A stretch of 64,000 nucleotides of DNA from Clostridium porci (GCF_009696375.1 NZ_VUMD01000006.1:62001-126000); one strand, 5' to 3'; positions 1 to 7,811 are shown, numbered from the stretch's first letter. The notes: generated by a model not told the origin, from the letters alone. Numbers and translations are program-made.

Positions 1-333
1 CTTTTTCTGGACTACCCAGATCTGTCCATATTCCATGAGATGATCAAGGTCCGGATCCTGTATCGGCAGACAAGCCTCTTCTCCGCCGATGGCCAACAGG
101 GTGTCACGCAGCTTTAACATAGGCACTGCACGCGGCTCCAGTTCCCCTGTATAACCGGTGCCCCACCAGACTCCGTTCATCCACCGCTTCCAGTCTTCCT
201 TGATTAGTCGGCAGTTTTCATGATACTGGACACCCTTTGACTTTTTTAAGAATGCCACCAGATCCTTTTTTGAGCGCACAGGCGTTTTCCCCATGCCCAT
301 CTGCATCATGGCCTCTCTCAGGGTATCATGCAT
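1..333 (-). CDS. Hypothetical protein, partial (runs off left edge)
   Basis: An open frame of at least 111 codons starts with ATG at 333 and leaves the window without a stop. An AAAGGAGC ribosome binding site sits just upstream. The start overlaps the stop of the macro-domain gene by 8 bp, so the two are probably translationally coupled. The N-terminus is basic (RSKKDLVAFLKKSKG) and is followed by a tryptophan-rich stretch (DWKRWMNGVWWGTGY). I do not recognise the family. It is the distal gene of an operon that begins at 2520. Confidence 0.75.
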   Translation of the reverse strand, partial: MHDTLREAMMQMGMGKTPVRSKKDLVAFLKKSKGVQYHENCRLIKEDWKRWMNGVWWGTGYTGELEPRAVPMLKLRDTLLAIGGEEACLPIQDPDLDHLMEYGQIWVVQKK

Positions 334-874
334 GGTTCTGCTCCTTTATCTCATCATACTCACAGACACAGATCTCAATGTCGGTCTCTCCGAAGACCTT
401 TTTCAGAATCAGTTCCACATCTTCCCACTCACATCGGTCTCGGCCGCAGCCGATCTTGGAGATGGCCAGTTTCTGTTCGCCATGTTTCATCATCTCCTGA
501 CAAACCACTTCCAGGGACTGCTGCATATTCTCTAAGTATCTCTGCGTAGTAATGCCGCGGCCTGCGTGCATCCATACCATTTTCTTGGTGAACATGTTGT
601 AAATGACCTTTCCATTATGTACAACACGATACGGCCGCAGGCTGCCATTGCGGGTCTGATACTGCAATCGCTCTTCCTGTGAACCTGCATGGGCTGTCAT
701 CGCCTTCTGCACGCCGGATACATAGGCTTTACACATTTCCTTTAATCCTGGGAACAGCTTTCGGTAGGCAATCACCACGCCGCTTCCCATCACGCAGTCC
801 TCAGAAATACACTGAGCCTGCACATACTCCGAGTACTTTTTTGTCACGTCCCCATATTCAAAGAATAACTTCAT
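326..874 (-). CDS. Macro domain protein (ADP-ribose binding/hydrolase-like)
   Basis: The 182-residue protein has the layout of a stand-alone macro domain of the TARG1/DarG-like kind. It has an N-terminal GDVT at residues 8-11, a glycine loop VMGSGVV near 28-34 that should bind the distal ribose and phosphates, the C-terminal signature IGCGRDRCEW near 142-151, and a final strand-helix ending FGETDIEICVCEYDE. Macro domains of this type remove ADP-ribose from proteins or nucleic acid; the exact substrate cannot be read from the sequence. It starts at ATG 874 behind AGGAGGAAAAAG and is 11 bp from its upstream neighbour. A NADAR protein on the same element (61874-62620) is another ADP-ribosylation-reversal family. 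The family call is fairly secure, the activity is inferred. Confidence 0.75.
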   Translation of the reverse strand: MKLFFEYGDVTKKYSEYVQAQCISEDCVMGSGVVIAYRKLFPGLKEMCKAYVSGVQKAMTAHAGSQEERLQYQTRNGSLRPYRVVHNGKVIYNMFTKKMVWMHAGRGITTQRYLENMQQSLEVVCQEMMKHGEQKLAISKIGCGRDRCEWEDVELILKKVFGETDIEICVCEYDEIKEQNHA

Positions 875-885
875 TCTTTTTCCTC

Positions 886-1227
886 CTACCGTTGATTAAA
901 TTTGTTCAGACTAAGATTCATTGATGTCATGCTATCTATTTCTTCCCAACGATTCTGAAAGGCATGCGGGAATTGTTCCGGCGCCTTCCCTTTTAACTGC
1001 TCGATGATCGAAAGCATGGCTGGTACTGTCATCTCTTGCGTGTAGTTTAATTCCGGATGATCTGGAAACAACAGATTTCTTGCAAAGAATCTGCCATCCT
1101 CCTCCATACGAATCTGCAGTGTGGTCACGTCATTGTCTACCTTGACGCAATGGTCCGGATCCATATACAGATACTGCAAAAGCGTTTGAATATTTTCGAA
1201 CGCAAACAAGGTCTCTTTGGTACGCAT
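886..1227 (-). CDS. Hypothetical protein
   Basis: A 113-residue protein of unknown function. I place the start at ATG 1227 because GGGAGGAAACGAG lies directly upstream; an in-frame ATG at 1245 has no comparable site and overlaps nothing useful. Visible features are an aromatic N-terminal part (LFAFENIQTLLQYLYMDPDHC) and a mixed alpha-beta pattern, with no signal peptide or membrane segment. It lies 18 bp downstream of the YhaM-like gene and 11 bp upstream of the macro-domain gene, so it is inside one operon. Confidence 0.75.
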   Translation of the reverse strand: MRTKETLFAFENIQTLLQYLYMDPDHCVKVDNDVTTLQIRMEEDGRFFARNLLFPDHPELNYTQEMTVPAMLSIIEQLKGKAPEQFPHAFQNRWEEIDSMTSMNLSLNKFNQR

Positions 1228-1245
1228 CTCGTTTCCTCCCTGCAT

Positions 1246-2181
1246 TTACATGACGATGTTATTGTAGTCTGCGCGGTACACTCTTGCGTCCAGACCAAAC
1301 ACTCTTTCTGACATCGTGCCGGGCTCTAACTTGGTTTCCTCGTTTTCAAACTGCCACATTCTTGCATCGATCAAATCGATCTCATGCAGAAGCATTGCTT
1401 CCTTCATCGCCGGTACTACCGGAGAACTATACTCCAGCTTTCCGTGGTGAGCCAAAATACAATGCTTGAGCATGCGAATGTTTTCCATGGTATCCGGATC
1501 GAAACCACATGAGACTGCTGCCTTATTGATCATCTCAATTCCCATGACCAGGTGGCCATACAGAGCGCAGTCCGGAGTTACGGAAATGGCGCCAACTTCG
1601 CTCATTTCATACTCCTTGATTTTTGCCAGATCATGAAGGATCACGGCCGCAAACAAAATGTCGTTATTGACCGGATATACCTTCGCCAATGCCTGGGCAG
1701 ACTGAAGCATACGGTAGGTGTGATACAAAAGGCCCTTAAAGTAGTTATGGTGCATGCCGGAAGCAGCTGTCCAAGTTAGGAACTTTTCCAGATTATCATC
1801 GATGAGCTTTTTGGTCAGCTTTTTGATAACCGGATCCTTCATTGCTGCAATGGTCTGGAAGATCAGTTCCTCCGCCTCTTTCGTCTCAATCGGAGCGTGC
1901 GGCAGCAAATCTGCAATGGCAGCGTTGCTCGGTGTCCACTGCTTGAGTAAATAAGACTCCTGTTCGTTATAGATGCTTTTTTCAATTACGGCATCTAAAA
2001 CTTCACCTGCCTGAAACGGCAGATTGTCCGGATTTTCCCACATTCTGGCTTCGATGGTCTGTGTGCCATCGCCAAGCGTTAAGAGGGCATACACCTTTTT
2101 ATTTTTCGCTTCCTTTGCTTCCACTTTCATCACTGCAACTAACACATTGTTGTTACCTAAAATCATTTCGTTAAACTTCAT
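1246..2181 (-). CDS. YhaM-like 3'-5' exoribonuclease / HD-domain nuclease
   Basis: The 311-residue length and architecture match YhaM of Firmicutes (about 314 residues). An N-terminal OB-fold nucleic-acid-binding domain (about residues 1-90) is followed by a metal-dependent HD phosphohydrolase domain. Visible HD residues are a GLLYHTYRML segment, ILHDLAKIKEY near 182-192 and CILAHHGKLEY further on. YhaM trims RNA and DNA 3' ends in the cytoplasm. A copy on a mobile element may process element transcripts or DNA, but that is inference. It lies 51 bp downstream of the 2233-2520 gene and starts the run 2181-1 with short gaps. Confidence 0.85.
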   Translation of the reverse strand: MKFNEMILGNNNVLVAVMKVEAKEAKNKKVYALLTLGDGTQTIEARMWENPDNLPFQAGEVLDAVIEKSIYNEQESYLLKQWTPSNAAIADLLPHAPIETKEAEELIFQTIAAMKDPVIKKLTKKLIDDNLEKFLTWTAASGMHHNYFKGLLYHTYRMLQSAQALAKVYPVNNDILFAAVILHDLAKIKEYEMSEVGAISVTPDCALYGHLVMGIEMINKAAVSCGFDPDTMENIRMLKHCILAHHGKLEYSSPVVPAMKEAMLLHEIDLIDARMWQFENEETKLEPGTMSERVFGLDARVYRADYNNIVM

Positions 2182-2232
2182 ATGTTTTTCCTTTCTTCAC
2201 TCTATTTTTTACGAATTCTTCATTGATTACGC

Positions 2233-2520
2233 CTATTGTGCTTGTTCAACCGACGGTCGGGCCGGTATCAGACGCGGAAGCATACACTTCATACGTTTCA
2301 TAAACCATTTCAGCCCTGCCTGTGGGTATTTGCAATACTCGCGCGTCAATACGTGTTTGAAGAAATCGCATCCTCTGTCGGAATACATATACATCCATTC
2401 CTCCGGCCGCTGCATCCCCAGAAGGATTGCGTTTTCAAACGCATCCTGAGGATGTTCGCGGATTTTTAAGGCTCCAAAAACCGAATTGTGGTTTGGTGCC
2501 TGGTATTTGATTGTTTTCAT
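2233..2520 (-). CDS. Hypothetical protein
   Basis: This 95-residue basic protein is not recognised. It begins at ATG 2520 behind GGAGGAAATTGG and has a cluster of aromatic and methionine residues (PEEWMYMYSDRGCDFF) and a basic C-terminal half (FMKRMKCMLPRLIPARP). It is the first gene after the promoter box at 2557, so it heads the leftmost operon. No transmembrane segment or known motif is visible. Confidence 0.7.
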   Translation of the reverse strand: MKTIKYQAPNHNSVFGALKIREHPQDAFENAILLGMQRPEEWMYMYSDRGCDFFKHVLTREYCKYPQAGLKWFMKRMKCMLPRLIPARPSVEQAQ

Positions 2521-2556
2521 CCAATTTCCTCCGTTTTCTTATTATATTTCATAAAA

Positions 2557-2585
2557 ATTATGGATATGGATTGCCACGCATTACG
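2557..2585 (-). promoter_or_regulatory. CATAAT promoter box, leftmost operon
   Basis: On the minus strand the bases CATAAT (2557-2562) lie 37 bp upstream of the start at 2520. The spacer contains CCATATCC, resembling the dispersed CATATCCGCA motif. The -35 position (2580-2585) reads CGTAAT, a poor match to the ACCAAT class. Confidence 0.45.
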
Positions 2586-2616
2586 CGTATCATGAAAGGA
2601 GCAGTCTACGCTTCTC

Positions 2617-2655
2617 ACCAAAAAAAGAAGTGCCACAATATGCAGCACCTCTTTG
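2617..2655 (-). terminator. Rho-independent terminator
   Basis: On the minus strand an 8-bp stem AGAGGTGC/GCACTTCT with a 10-nt loop is followed by seven T residues. It ends the operon that starts at 5574. Confidence 0.75.
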
Positions 2656-2678
2656 GATTCTATAAGCATGTATTTTTA

Positions 2679-3110
2679 TTATTCAATTTCGAAAAAATCC
2701 GACACTTTTCTGTGACCAATCTCTTCCGTGATGGTTGGGAAATGTACCGTGAATCCCTGTTTGGCCAGAATTTCCGCTGCCATATCTGCAATTGGTCCAA
2801 GATATGCCATATCCCATGGAAGGTCTGTGTCTTTTGTCAGAGCCCGGCAATATTCCAGTGTCTTCTCATACACTTCATCGACTCTTTCTACCTGCGTCTG
2901 AGACAACTCTGCGTCAGCTTCCACGTACAATACGCTGTCAGGATCACACTGGTTTTCCTTACAGAATGCTTCCCAGCACTCCTTAAGTTCTGCAGCTGGG
3001 TTGTTCTTCACATCGAACTGTGTCTCATCTTCGTTACCTTCTGCATTCAGAAAGCCAATATTGTAGCAGGAATGCGGTGTTAAATTTTTTGTCATAGTTT
3101 CTAATCTCAT
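2679..3110 (-). CDS. Hypothetical protein
   Basis: A 143-residue acidic protein of unknown function. The start is ATG 3110, behind GGAGAACGAT; an upstream ATG at 3134 would overlap the previous gene and has no ribosome binding site. It contains the segments PHSCYNIGFLNAEGNEDETQFDVKNN and, later, DMAAEILAKQGFTVHFP, without transmembrane segments. It is the last gene before the terminator at 2617-2655. Confidence 0.75.
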   Translation of the reverse strand: MRLETMTKNLTPHSCYNIGFLNAEGNEDETQFDVKNNPAAELKECWEAFCKENQCDPDSVLYVEADAELSQTQVERVDEVYEKTLEYCRALTKDTDLPWDMAYLGPIADMAAEILAKQGFTVHFPTITEEIGHRKVSDFFEIE

Positions 3111-3120
3111 ATCGTTCTCC

Positions 3121-3423
3121 TTAAATCTCTCCAAGTTCCATGGCTTCTACCGGGAAGCCAAAACCCTCATGCGCTTTCTTTAAGATTTCAGCATCATCCA
3201 CACCGTCCATTACACCTAAAAACAATTTTGGCCAGCCATTGATTGCCAATTCGATGTCGCTTATCTGCCACCACAGTTCACCTGGCTCGTATTTATCATA
3301 ATCCACATCTCCGTTTTCATCCAAGGGAATTGGATTATCATCCGAATCATGGAAGCGCATGATCTCCAAATTTTTGACATACTTCCATTTTAAAAATACG
3401 ATTTTCTTGATCTGCTTTTGCAT
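3121..3423 (-). CDS. Hypothetical protein
   Basis: This 100-residue protein has a basic N-terminus (QKQIKKIVFLKWKYVKN) and an acidic centre (DENGDVDYDKYEPGELWW). It is not recognised. ATG 3423 lies 5 bp after the DUF5688 gene, and a GAAGGAG site precedes it inside that gene's end, so it is co-translated within the operon. Confidence 0.75.
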   Translation of the reverse strand: MQKQIKKIVFLKWKYVKNLEIMRFHDSDDNPIPLDENGDVDYDKYEPGELWWQISDIELAINGWPKLFLGVMDGVDDAEILKKAHEGFGFPVEAMELGEI

Positions 3424-3428
3424 ATTCT

Positions 3429-4034
3429 TTACTCCTTCTTTGCCACAACAGAACGCAGTATCCTGCCGTCAAACATATATACATTGTCGGAAAGACGATC
3501 CTCCGGGCTCACCACCTCGCGATTAGCCTCCTGTACAATGTTCAGCCATGCTTCAGCATTAAGCCCATATGTTTGCACGTTCAATGGCGCAACCAATACT
3601 TCGTGTACCGAAGACGGCAGCACATAAAAACCATCATGAAACTGTTCATACACTGTTTTTAAGGCTTCTGGACACCCGATCAGTGCGGTGCCACTTACGC
3701 CAGATTTTGTTGTTAATACAGAAAATATCGTATCGACCAGTGATGGGCAAGGCATCATTTCTTCCAGCTTCATGAAGACCATTTCCTTCATCATGTTCTG
3801 CTCTGCAATCTGAAATGCTTCTGTGACATCCAAATTCATTGTTTTACAAATGTCTTCCGTCACATGCAAATGCACCACTGTGTCATCCGTTTGCTGCTCC
3901 CGGCAGGTCATAAACAAAGCCAAATCTTCCATACGTTTGTGCGGAATCCGGTCTAGCCATTCTTTCTGAGATTCATACTCGACTACCCGTAGGGACAAAT
4001 TCTGTGGTTTCATCATTTCATGAAATAGTATCAT
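3429..4034 (-). CDS. DUF5688 family protein
   Basis: The 201-residue protein has the pattern of DUF5688, a family of unknown function common in Clostridia. Typical features are the N-terminal NLSLRVVEYESQ-like part, the central GVSGTALIGCPEALKTVYE segment and the HDGFYVLPSSVHEVLVAP signature near residues 140-160, then a C-terminal WLNIVQEANREVVSPEDRLSDNVY stretch. The start is taken at ATG 4034 (AAAGGAT upstream); ATG 4079, directly after the previous stop, is the alternative and would add 15 residues. Confidence 0.75.
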   Translation of the reverse strand: MILFHEMMKPQNLSLRVVEYESQKEWLDRIPHKRMEDLALFMTCREQQTDDTVVHLHVTEDICKTMNLDVTEAFQIAEQNMMKEMVFMKLEEMMPCPSLVDTIFSVLTTKSGVSGTALIGCPEALKTVYEQFHDGFYVLPSSVHEVLVAPLNVQTYGLNAEAWLNIVQEANREVVSPEDRLSDNVYMFDGRILRSVVAKKE

Positions 4035-4078
4035 ATGTTTATCCTTTCTCAAATTGTGATGTACCCGTTGCTTTTCCA

Positions 4079-4303
4079 TTAAAGCTCAATGTTTAATACC
4101 TCTTTGAGTGCGTCCCCGTAGGAGAAGTCCTCGTCACAGTCGTACTCTTCCACGTTCTTCTGATAGAACGTCCACAGCCTGTCCATTAAGCCTTCATCGG
4201 TAAGAAGCGCTTCCTTTTTGATTCCAGCAGCTTCAAACACTGCGTCATCCGTTTCCCTGATGCGGTCCTTTAATTCATCCAAGTAATACCTCTTTAAAAG
4301 CAT
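4079..4303 (-). CDS. Hypothetical protein
   Basis: A 74-residue acidic, probably helical protein (DELKDRIRETDDAVFEAAG). Its ATG directly follows the stop of the upstream gene (TAAATG), with AAAGGAGGAG just before it, so translation is coupled. No family recognised. Confidence 0.75.
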   Translation of the reverse strand: MLLKRYYLDELKDRIRETDDAVFEAAGIKKEALLTDEGLMDRLWTFYQKNVEEYDCDEDFSYGDALKEVLNIEL

Positions 4304-4642
4304 TTACTCCTCCTTTGGCGCTTTCACTGGTGCATACTTCTGTACGACTTGATCCTTGAAAAACAAGCCGCCGTATGCAAAGCCACCTTTTACTCTTTTT
4401 GCAACGATTGGTTCCGAAAGTTGTTCGGTTAAGATCCAGTAAAACTGATCCCCTGTACATGGTTTTCCATCTTTCATCGGAATCCATCTAGGACCAATGT
4501 CATATCGCGTCACAATGTCAAGAAGTGCATGCCTGCAATCCTCACTCATCTGGTCAGACGCTTCCATTACAGTGTCAAAGACCAGTTGCTTAAAGGTCTC
4601 TGGGAACACACGCATGGTCTCGCTCTTCCTTGTCTTACTCAT
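4304..4642 (-). CDS. Hypothetical protein
   Basis: A 112-residue protein starting at ATG 4642 behind AAAAGGAGGACAA. The second half (GPRWIPMKDGKPCTGDQFYWIL) is typical of short accessory proteins that in other elements carry a zinc-binding N-terminus; here the cysteines of such a site are not present. Unknown function. It follows the broken methylase gene by 36 bp in the same operon. Confidence 0.7.
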   Translation of the reverse strand: MSKTRKSETMRVFPETFKQLVFDTVMEASDQMSEDCRHALLDIVTRYDIGPRWIPMKDGKPCTGDQFYWILTEQLSEPIVAKRVKGGFAYGGLFFKDQVVQKYAPVKAPKEE

Positions 4643-4678
4643 TTGTCCTCCTTTTCACCTGCATCTGCAGTTTTCGTA

Positions 4679-5574
4679 TTACGCGACTGCCCAAACACCC
4701 TCTGCCACATGTCTAAAGCATGTGTTCTTCTGCAAAGTCTGGCGGATCTTTTCTCTCCAGTGCTGGTTTGATGCACATTTCTTATGCCCGTCTACTCTTT
4801 GATAGATTTCTTTTAAGGCAAGCGGCTTGTGTGCTTCTTCCAGAATCGCCGCAACCAGGTCTCTCCAGGTGCCGGACACACAGTCTCTGACATCCATCTC
4901 TGTCTTCCGCGTCATTGCCACCGGAATAATCATTGCGGCGTCCTTTCTGACTACCATGACATATTCGTGGCTGATTGGGACAAAGTTCATGTTGGAATAG
5001 CTGCGGGAATCAGACACACAGTTGTGTTCCATCTTAATGATGATCTGCTCCAAAGTTCCCGGCTTTGCAATATCACAAAGCATGGAATAGAGTTTGCCTT
5101 TCTGTTTCCAATCACCCATCAAAACAAACATGCGGCCGCCCTTTTCCAAAGCAGAAAACTGCTTTAACATACAGTAGTTCATCTTTTTGACAAAATCATC
5201 CCAATCCTTTGCTCTCGATAAGTCATTGACTCTCGGATCAAAACCGTACTGGTTAATGATGTCCTGCGCCTTATACATCTTGTCGCTGTAAATAATCATG
5301 CCACCGTAAGGTGGATGCCAGAAGATGTTTTCTGCTCTTTCCGGAATATCCATGGTCATCATGTCAAACCCACGGTTCAAATCCAGAAATGTACCAGGAA
5401 TCTGCTTGGCCCTGCAAACATCTTCTGTCGTTCCTCCTCCGACCATGTAATCGGATAAAAAGACTGGATTTTATACTGGGCAATCAGATCCTAGATCAGT
5501 CTGCCTGAACAGTTGCCACGGTAACGGTTGTTGCCGTATTGGCCGCGTTCTGGGTAACTTACTACACTTTTCAT
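4679..5574 (-). pseudogene. DNA methylase (N4/N6-type), 5' end broken by TAG and frameshift
   Basis: The long 3' part encodes a class I methyltransferase with MVGGGTT as the SAM-binding loop, DLNRGFD after strand 2 and HPPYGGM as the catalytic motif, then a C-terminal domain. Upstream, from an ATG at 5574 with a good GGAGAG site, a second frame encodes the family's usual N-terminus (SYPERGQYGNNRYRGNCSGR), then an in-frame TAG after LI, then DLIAQYK before the frame is lost near 5480. Adding one A to the A4 run there would join the frames, but the TAG would remain. The gene is therefore most likely inactive, unless the internal ATG at 5446 gives a shortened protein, which would lack the N-terminal motif. 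Confidence 0.75.
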
Positions 5575-5617
5575 TTATGCTCTCTCCTCTCATATACCTT
5601 TTATTTACTTCATGTCA

Positions 5618-5640
5618 ATTATGCTTTTGGATCCTTCACG
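5618..5640 (-). promoter_or_regulatory. CATAAT promoter box
   Basis: CATAATT on the minus strand at 5618-5623 lies 44 bp before the methylase start at 5574 and directly after the terminator of the next upstream operon. No ACCAAT-type -35 is seen. Confidence 0.45.
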
Positions 5641-5672
5641 AAAAAAAGCCCGTTCATTTCTGAACGAGCTTT
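5637..5672 (-). terminator. Rho-independent terminator
   Basis: Minus-strand stem AGCTCGTTCA/TGAACGGGCT with loop GAAA-type and a seven-T run, 15 bp after the stop of the 5685-6182 gene. Confidence 0.85.
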
Positions 5673-5684
5673 TGAGGAGCCTTT

Positions 5685-6182
5685 CTATCTGGTGTTTTCG
5701 TACGATGGACGATCAAGCAGCTCATAGCCGGCTGCAGCTAATTCTTCGCCGGACAATGAAATTTCCGGGTTATTCGGGTCTGCCCAAGCCAATGTTTTTT
5801 CTTCGCATACCGGGCATACATCTGTGTTGATGTCCACAAGCATCAGGCGGCCGCAATTCATATACTGCACAAAATCGCCTACTTCCAGAGACTGATTTTG
5901 TGATGTAGTGGCATCTAAGACCGGAGTCTTCTGCTCTTCTGTCTCGCTGTTTACCTCCTGATTGTGATTTAATTTTGTCTCCAGTAAGTTCACAAATGCC
6001 TGGATGCCATTCTCACTCAGCATGGTCTCAACATCGTCACTGGAGCAATTCTCCACTGTGAACATGTACACAGCAAGAATGCAGTTCTTTTTTGACAGCC
6101 AGTATGCTGTTTTGTGGTTAAAGGCATTTTTAATTGGTGTTGCCACATAGTCCCCGTGAATGACCTGTTTACATTCTCTCAT
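5685..6182 (-). CDS. Hypothetical protein with CxxC pair
   Basis: A 165-residue protein starting at ATG 6182 behind GGAGGAAACC. The N-terminal half reads like a conserved small domain (ECKQVIHGDYVATPIKNAF) found near phage and plasmid accessory genes; the C-terminal half carries DVCPVCEEK, one CxxC pair, inside a small beta-rich segment. Monocistronic: own promoter box at 6227 and own terminator. Function unknown. Confidence 0.7.
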   Translation of the reverse strand: MRECKQVIHGDYVATPIKNAFNHKTAYWLSKKNCILAVYMFTVENCSSDDVETMLSENGIQAFVNLLETKLNHNQEVNSETEEQKTPVLDATTSQNQSLEVGDFVQYMNCGRLMLVDINTDVCPVCEEKTLAWADPNNPEISLSGEELAAAGYELLDRPSYENTR

Positions 6183-6226
6183 TTTTGGTTTCCTCCTACT
6201 CAACTATGTCTATGTATTCCGCTATA

Positions 6227-6255
6227 ATTATGCTTTTCCATCGTCTGTTTTAATG
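6227..6255 (-). promoter_or_regulatory. CATAAT promoter box
   Basis: CATAATTATA on the minus strand, -10 bases 6227-6232, 45 bp before ATG 6182. The -35 position reads CATTAA. Confidence 0.45.
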
Positions 6256-6297
6256 GAGGCAGTATAGTGTGTATTTGTAGAAAAATGACTATTTCTT

Positions 6298-6307
6298 CTA
6301 TCCGCAA
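6298..6307 (+). promoter_or_regulatory. TATCCGCAA dispersed motif (degenerate)
   Basis: CTATCCGCAA in the intergenic gap between the 6321 terminator and the 6227 promoter; one base differs from the usual CATATCCGCA form at the second position group. Confidence 0.35.
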
Positions 6308-6318
6308 TTTTTTATCCA

Positions 6319-6349
6319 CTAAAAAAAGAGCCCGAAGGCTCTTTTTCTT
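6319..6349 (-). terminator. Rho-independent terminator
   Basis: Stem AAGAGCC/GGCTCTT with TTCG loop, followed on the minus strand by a T run, 13 bp after the stop at 6362. Confidence 0.9.
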
Positions 6350-6361
6350 GAGGGTATTTGG

Positions 6362-6925
6362 TTATCCAATCCATGTTTTTCTTGCCAATCTTTTGTGTCT
6401 TGCTTCCGCCTTTTCCCATGCTTTCTTTAACCGAATATCTGTCCAAAGATCTTCCGGAGATTTGCCAAGATACCGCAAAACCTCCTCTTTGTCGCCAGTG
6501 TAAAAATATTCAACATCGCACATGGTCTTATACACAAGGTCTGCAAGTTTTCTGTCATTTTTCATGAACAGGGAGCGTTCTTTATTATGCCGGTCCAACA
6601 TACCTAAGAACTTTTCGCTGTCGGATTTTTTAATCACGCCGCCTCCATAAACAGATACGCATTCGTGAAGGCTTTCCGCACCGATTGGCTTTAGACATTC
6701 TTTGATTTCCTCATCTGTTTTCTGACCAAAATACCGAATTAACGGAATATTCAAGGATGGCTCCCCTCCACTGAAAGTCACGGCGCCGATGCTGTCGCAG
6801 TGTTCCAGAATCTGGTCTACTACTTCCGTAGACATATCCATATTCTGTGCATCACCACGCAGGCAATGTTCGCACGCCATATTACAACGTCTGGTTACTT
6901 CTAAGATTAAATCCTGAACATACAT
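6362..6925 (-). CDS. Radical-SAM N-terminus joined to an unrelated tail
   Basis: The first 65 or so residues are a normal radical SAM start: EVTRRCNMACEHCLRG gives the CxxxCxxC cluster that holds the 4Fe-4S centre and VTFSGGEPSLN the SAM-contacting GGEP motif. After IPLIRYF the rest of the TIM-barrel, normally 150 or more residues, is missing. The remaining 115 residues are basic, helical and unrelated (for example DRHNKERSLFMKNDRKLADL). The join is in frame, so this looks like a deletion fusion that is still expressed, not a frameshift. Radical SAM catalysis is unlikely without the barrel. It begins behind GGAGGAAAAGAACC, 15 bp after the 6941 gene. Confidence 0.7.
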   Translation of the reverse strand: MYVQDLILEVTRRCNMACEHCLRGDAQNMDMSTEVVDQILEHCDSIGAVTFSGGEPSLNIPLIRYFGQKTDEEIKECLKPIGAESLHECVSVYGGGVIKKSDSEKFLGMLDRHNKERSLFMKNDRKLADLVYKTMCDVEYFYTGDKEEVLRYLGKSPEDLWTDIRLKKAWEKAEARHKRLARKTWIG

Positions 6926-6940
6926 GGTTCTTTTCCTCCA

Positions 6941-7558
6941 TTAAGCGGTTATCGCCAGTTCTTTTGTGTGCTGTCCCTTGCCGAATGCTTCGTCGGCCAG
7001 TTCCATGAGCGGATCATTGGTGGCAGGATAATAGCCATAACAAGAATCACTTTCCTCCCATTCTCCATTTTCATCCAATGTCTCCACAATATAACCATAC
7101 ACCTCGCCGGTCAGATACTGATCATACATGTGTACCTCGGCCTTCAGAGTATCTTTTGCAAAGCTCTCCAGAGTTTCTTCTCCAGTAGGCATGATACCGG
7201 TTTCTTTCACTTTCTCAAGCGTCGTCCAAATCATACCGACATAACTGGTATCCCATGGATCCGAATTTCTTACGGTACTGATCGTGACTCCGCTGTGGTC
7301 ATAGATATACAGCGGTGACGCAATGATCTTTCCCTGAGACAGCATGACGATCTCTTTTAAGGAGATTTCCTCCAAAATATCGTCATCCAGGATCTCTTTG
7401 TCCTGGTCCTCCAAAAGAAGTTCCTCTGTATTGTCATTCAGCTTTCGATAAAGCTGCCACAGACATTCTTCTCGCTGGTAGATCAACCGGATATGCTTTG
7501 CGTCCTTCTGGGCATACTGATGCAGTGTTTCCATCGTAATGCCGGCGCTCTGCATCAT
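6941..7558 (-). CDS. Conserved plasmid/phage protein, C-terminal part of a split gene
   Basis: This 205-residue frame holds the signature of a conserved family of mobile elements: YIYDHSGVTISTVRNSDPWDTS, then VGMIWTT and later VHMYDQYLTGEVYGYIVET. Family members normally also carry an N-terminal block with NPR and GTMVCFHR-like residues, and here that block sits in the neighbouring frame at 7555-7743. The two frames overlap at ATATGATG. A run TTAAAAAAG at the junction would let a -1 shift produce one 267-residue protein; otherwise ATG ATG at 7558 allows re-initiation. Function of the family is unknown to me. Confidence 0.7.
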   Translation of the reverse strand: MMQSAGITMETLHQYAQKDAKHIRLIYQREECLWQLYRKLNDNTEELLLEDQDKEILDDDILEEISLKEIVMLSQGKIIASPLYIYDHSGVTISTVRNSDPWDTSYVGMIWTTLEKVKETGIMPTGEETLESFAKDTLKAEVHMYDQYLTGEVYGYIVETLDENGEWEESDSCYGYYPATNDPLMELADEAFGKGQHTKELAITA

Positions 7559-7743
7559 ATCTTTTTTAAGTCCTCTAAGGTACGATACCCAGGTTCATCG
7601 CTGTAACCAGCATAACGTCCAAAACAGGACATGGTGCCAATATACCCATCAAGGTCAGCGCGTGGGTTACATGGATAGGTATCCATCTCTACATGCAAGC
7701 GTCTTACACAATTATTGCTTACGCAATATCTGTATTCATTCAT
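7555..7743 (-). CDS. N-terminal part of the same split conserved protein
   Basis: The 62-residue frame contains DTYPCNPRADLDGYIGTMSC followed by FGRYAGY, which matches the start of the family whose remainder is encoded at 6941-7558. It ends LEDLKKI-stop, where related proteins continue without a break. The start is ATG 7743, 45 bp from the promoter box at 7788. The stop codon TGA overlaps the next ATG. Whether this is a programmed frameshift, a mutation or an error in the A6 run cannot be decided here. Confidence 0.65.
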   Translation of the reverse strand: MNEYRYCVSNNCVRRLHVEMDTYPCNPRADLDGYIGTMSCFGRYAGYSDEPGYRTLEDLKKI

Positions 7744-7787
7744 GGTGTTTCCCTCTCTTTCCTCGTATGTCTTTATTTTTCAAGGAA

Positions 7788-7811
7788 ATTATGGGATTGG
7801 ATTTCCTTACA
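7788..7811 (-). promoter_or_regulatory. CATAAT promoter box
   Basis: CATAATTTCC on the minus strand at 7788-7793, 45 bp before ATG 7743 and just downstream of the flotillin terminator. No ACCAAT block at the -35 position. Confidence 0.45.

Noticed and set aside
5440-5574. Programmed recoding in the methylase
   Set aside because: No slippery heptamer, and a TAG precedes the frameshift; decay or error is simpler.
7788-7811. ATTGGATTT directly beside the 7788 box as an ACCAAT -35
   Set aside because: It lies within the spacer, about 3 bp from the -10, so the geometry is wrong.
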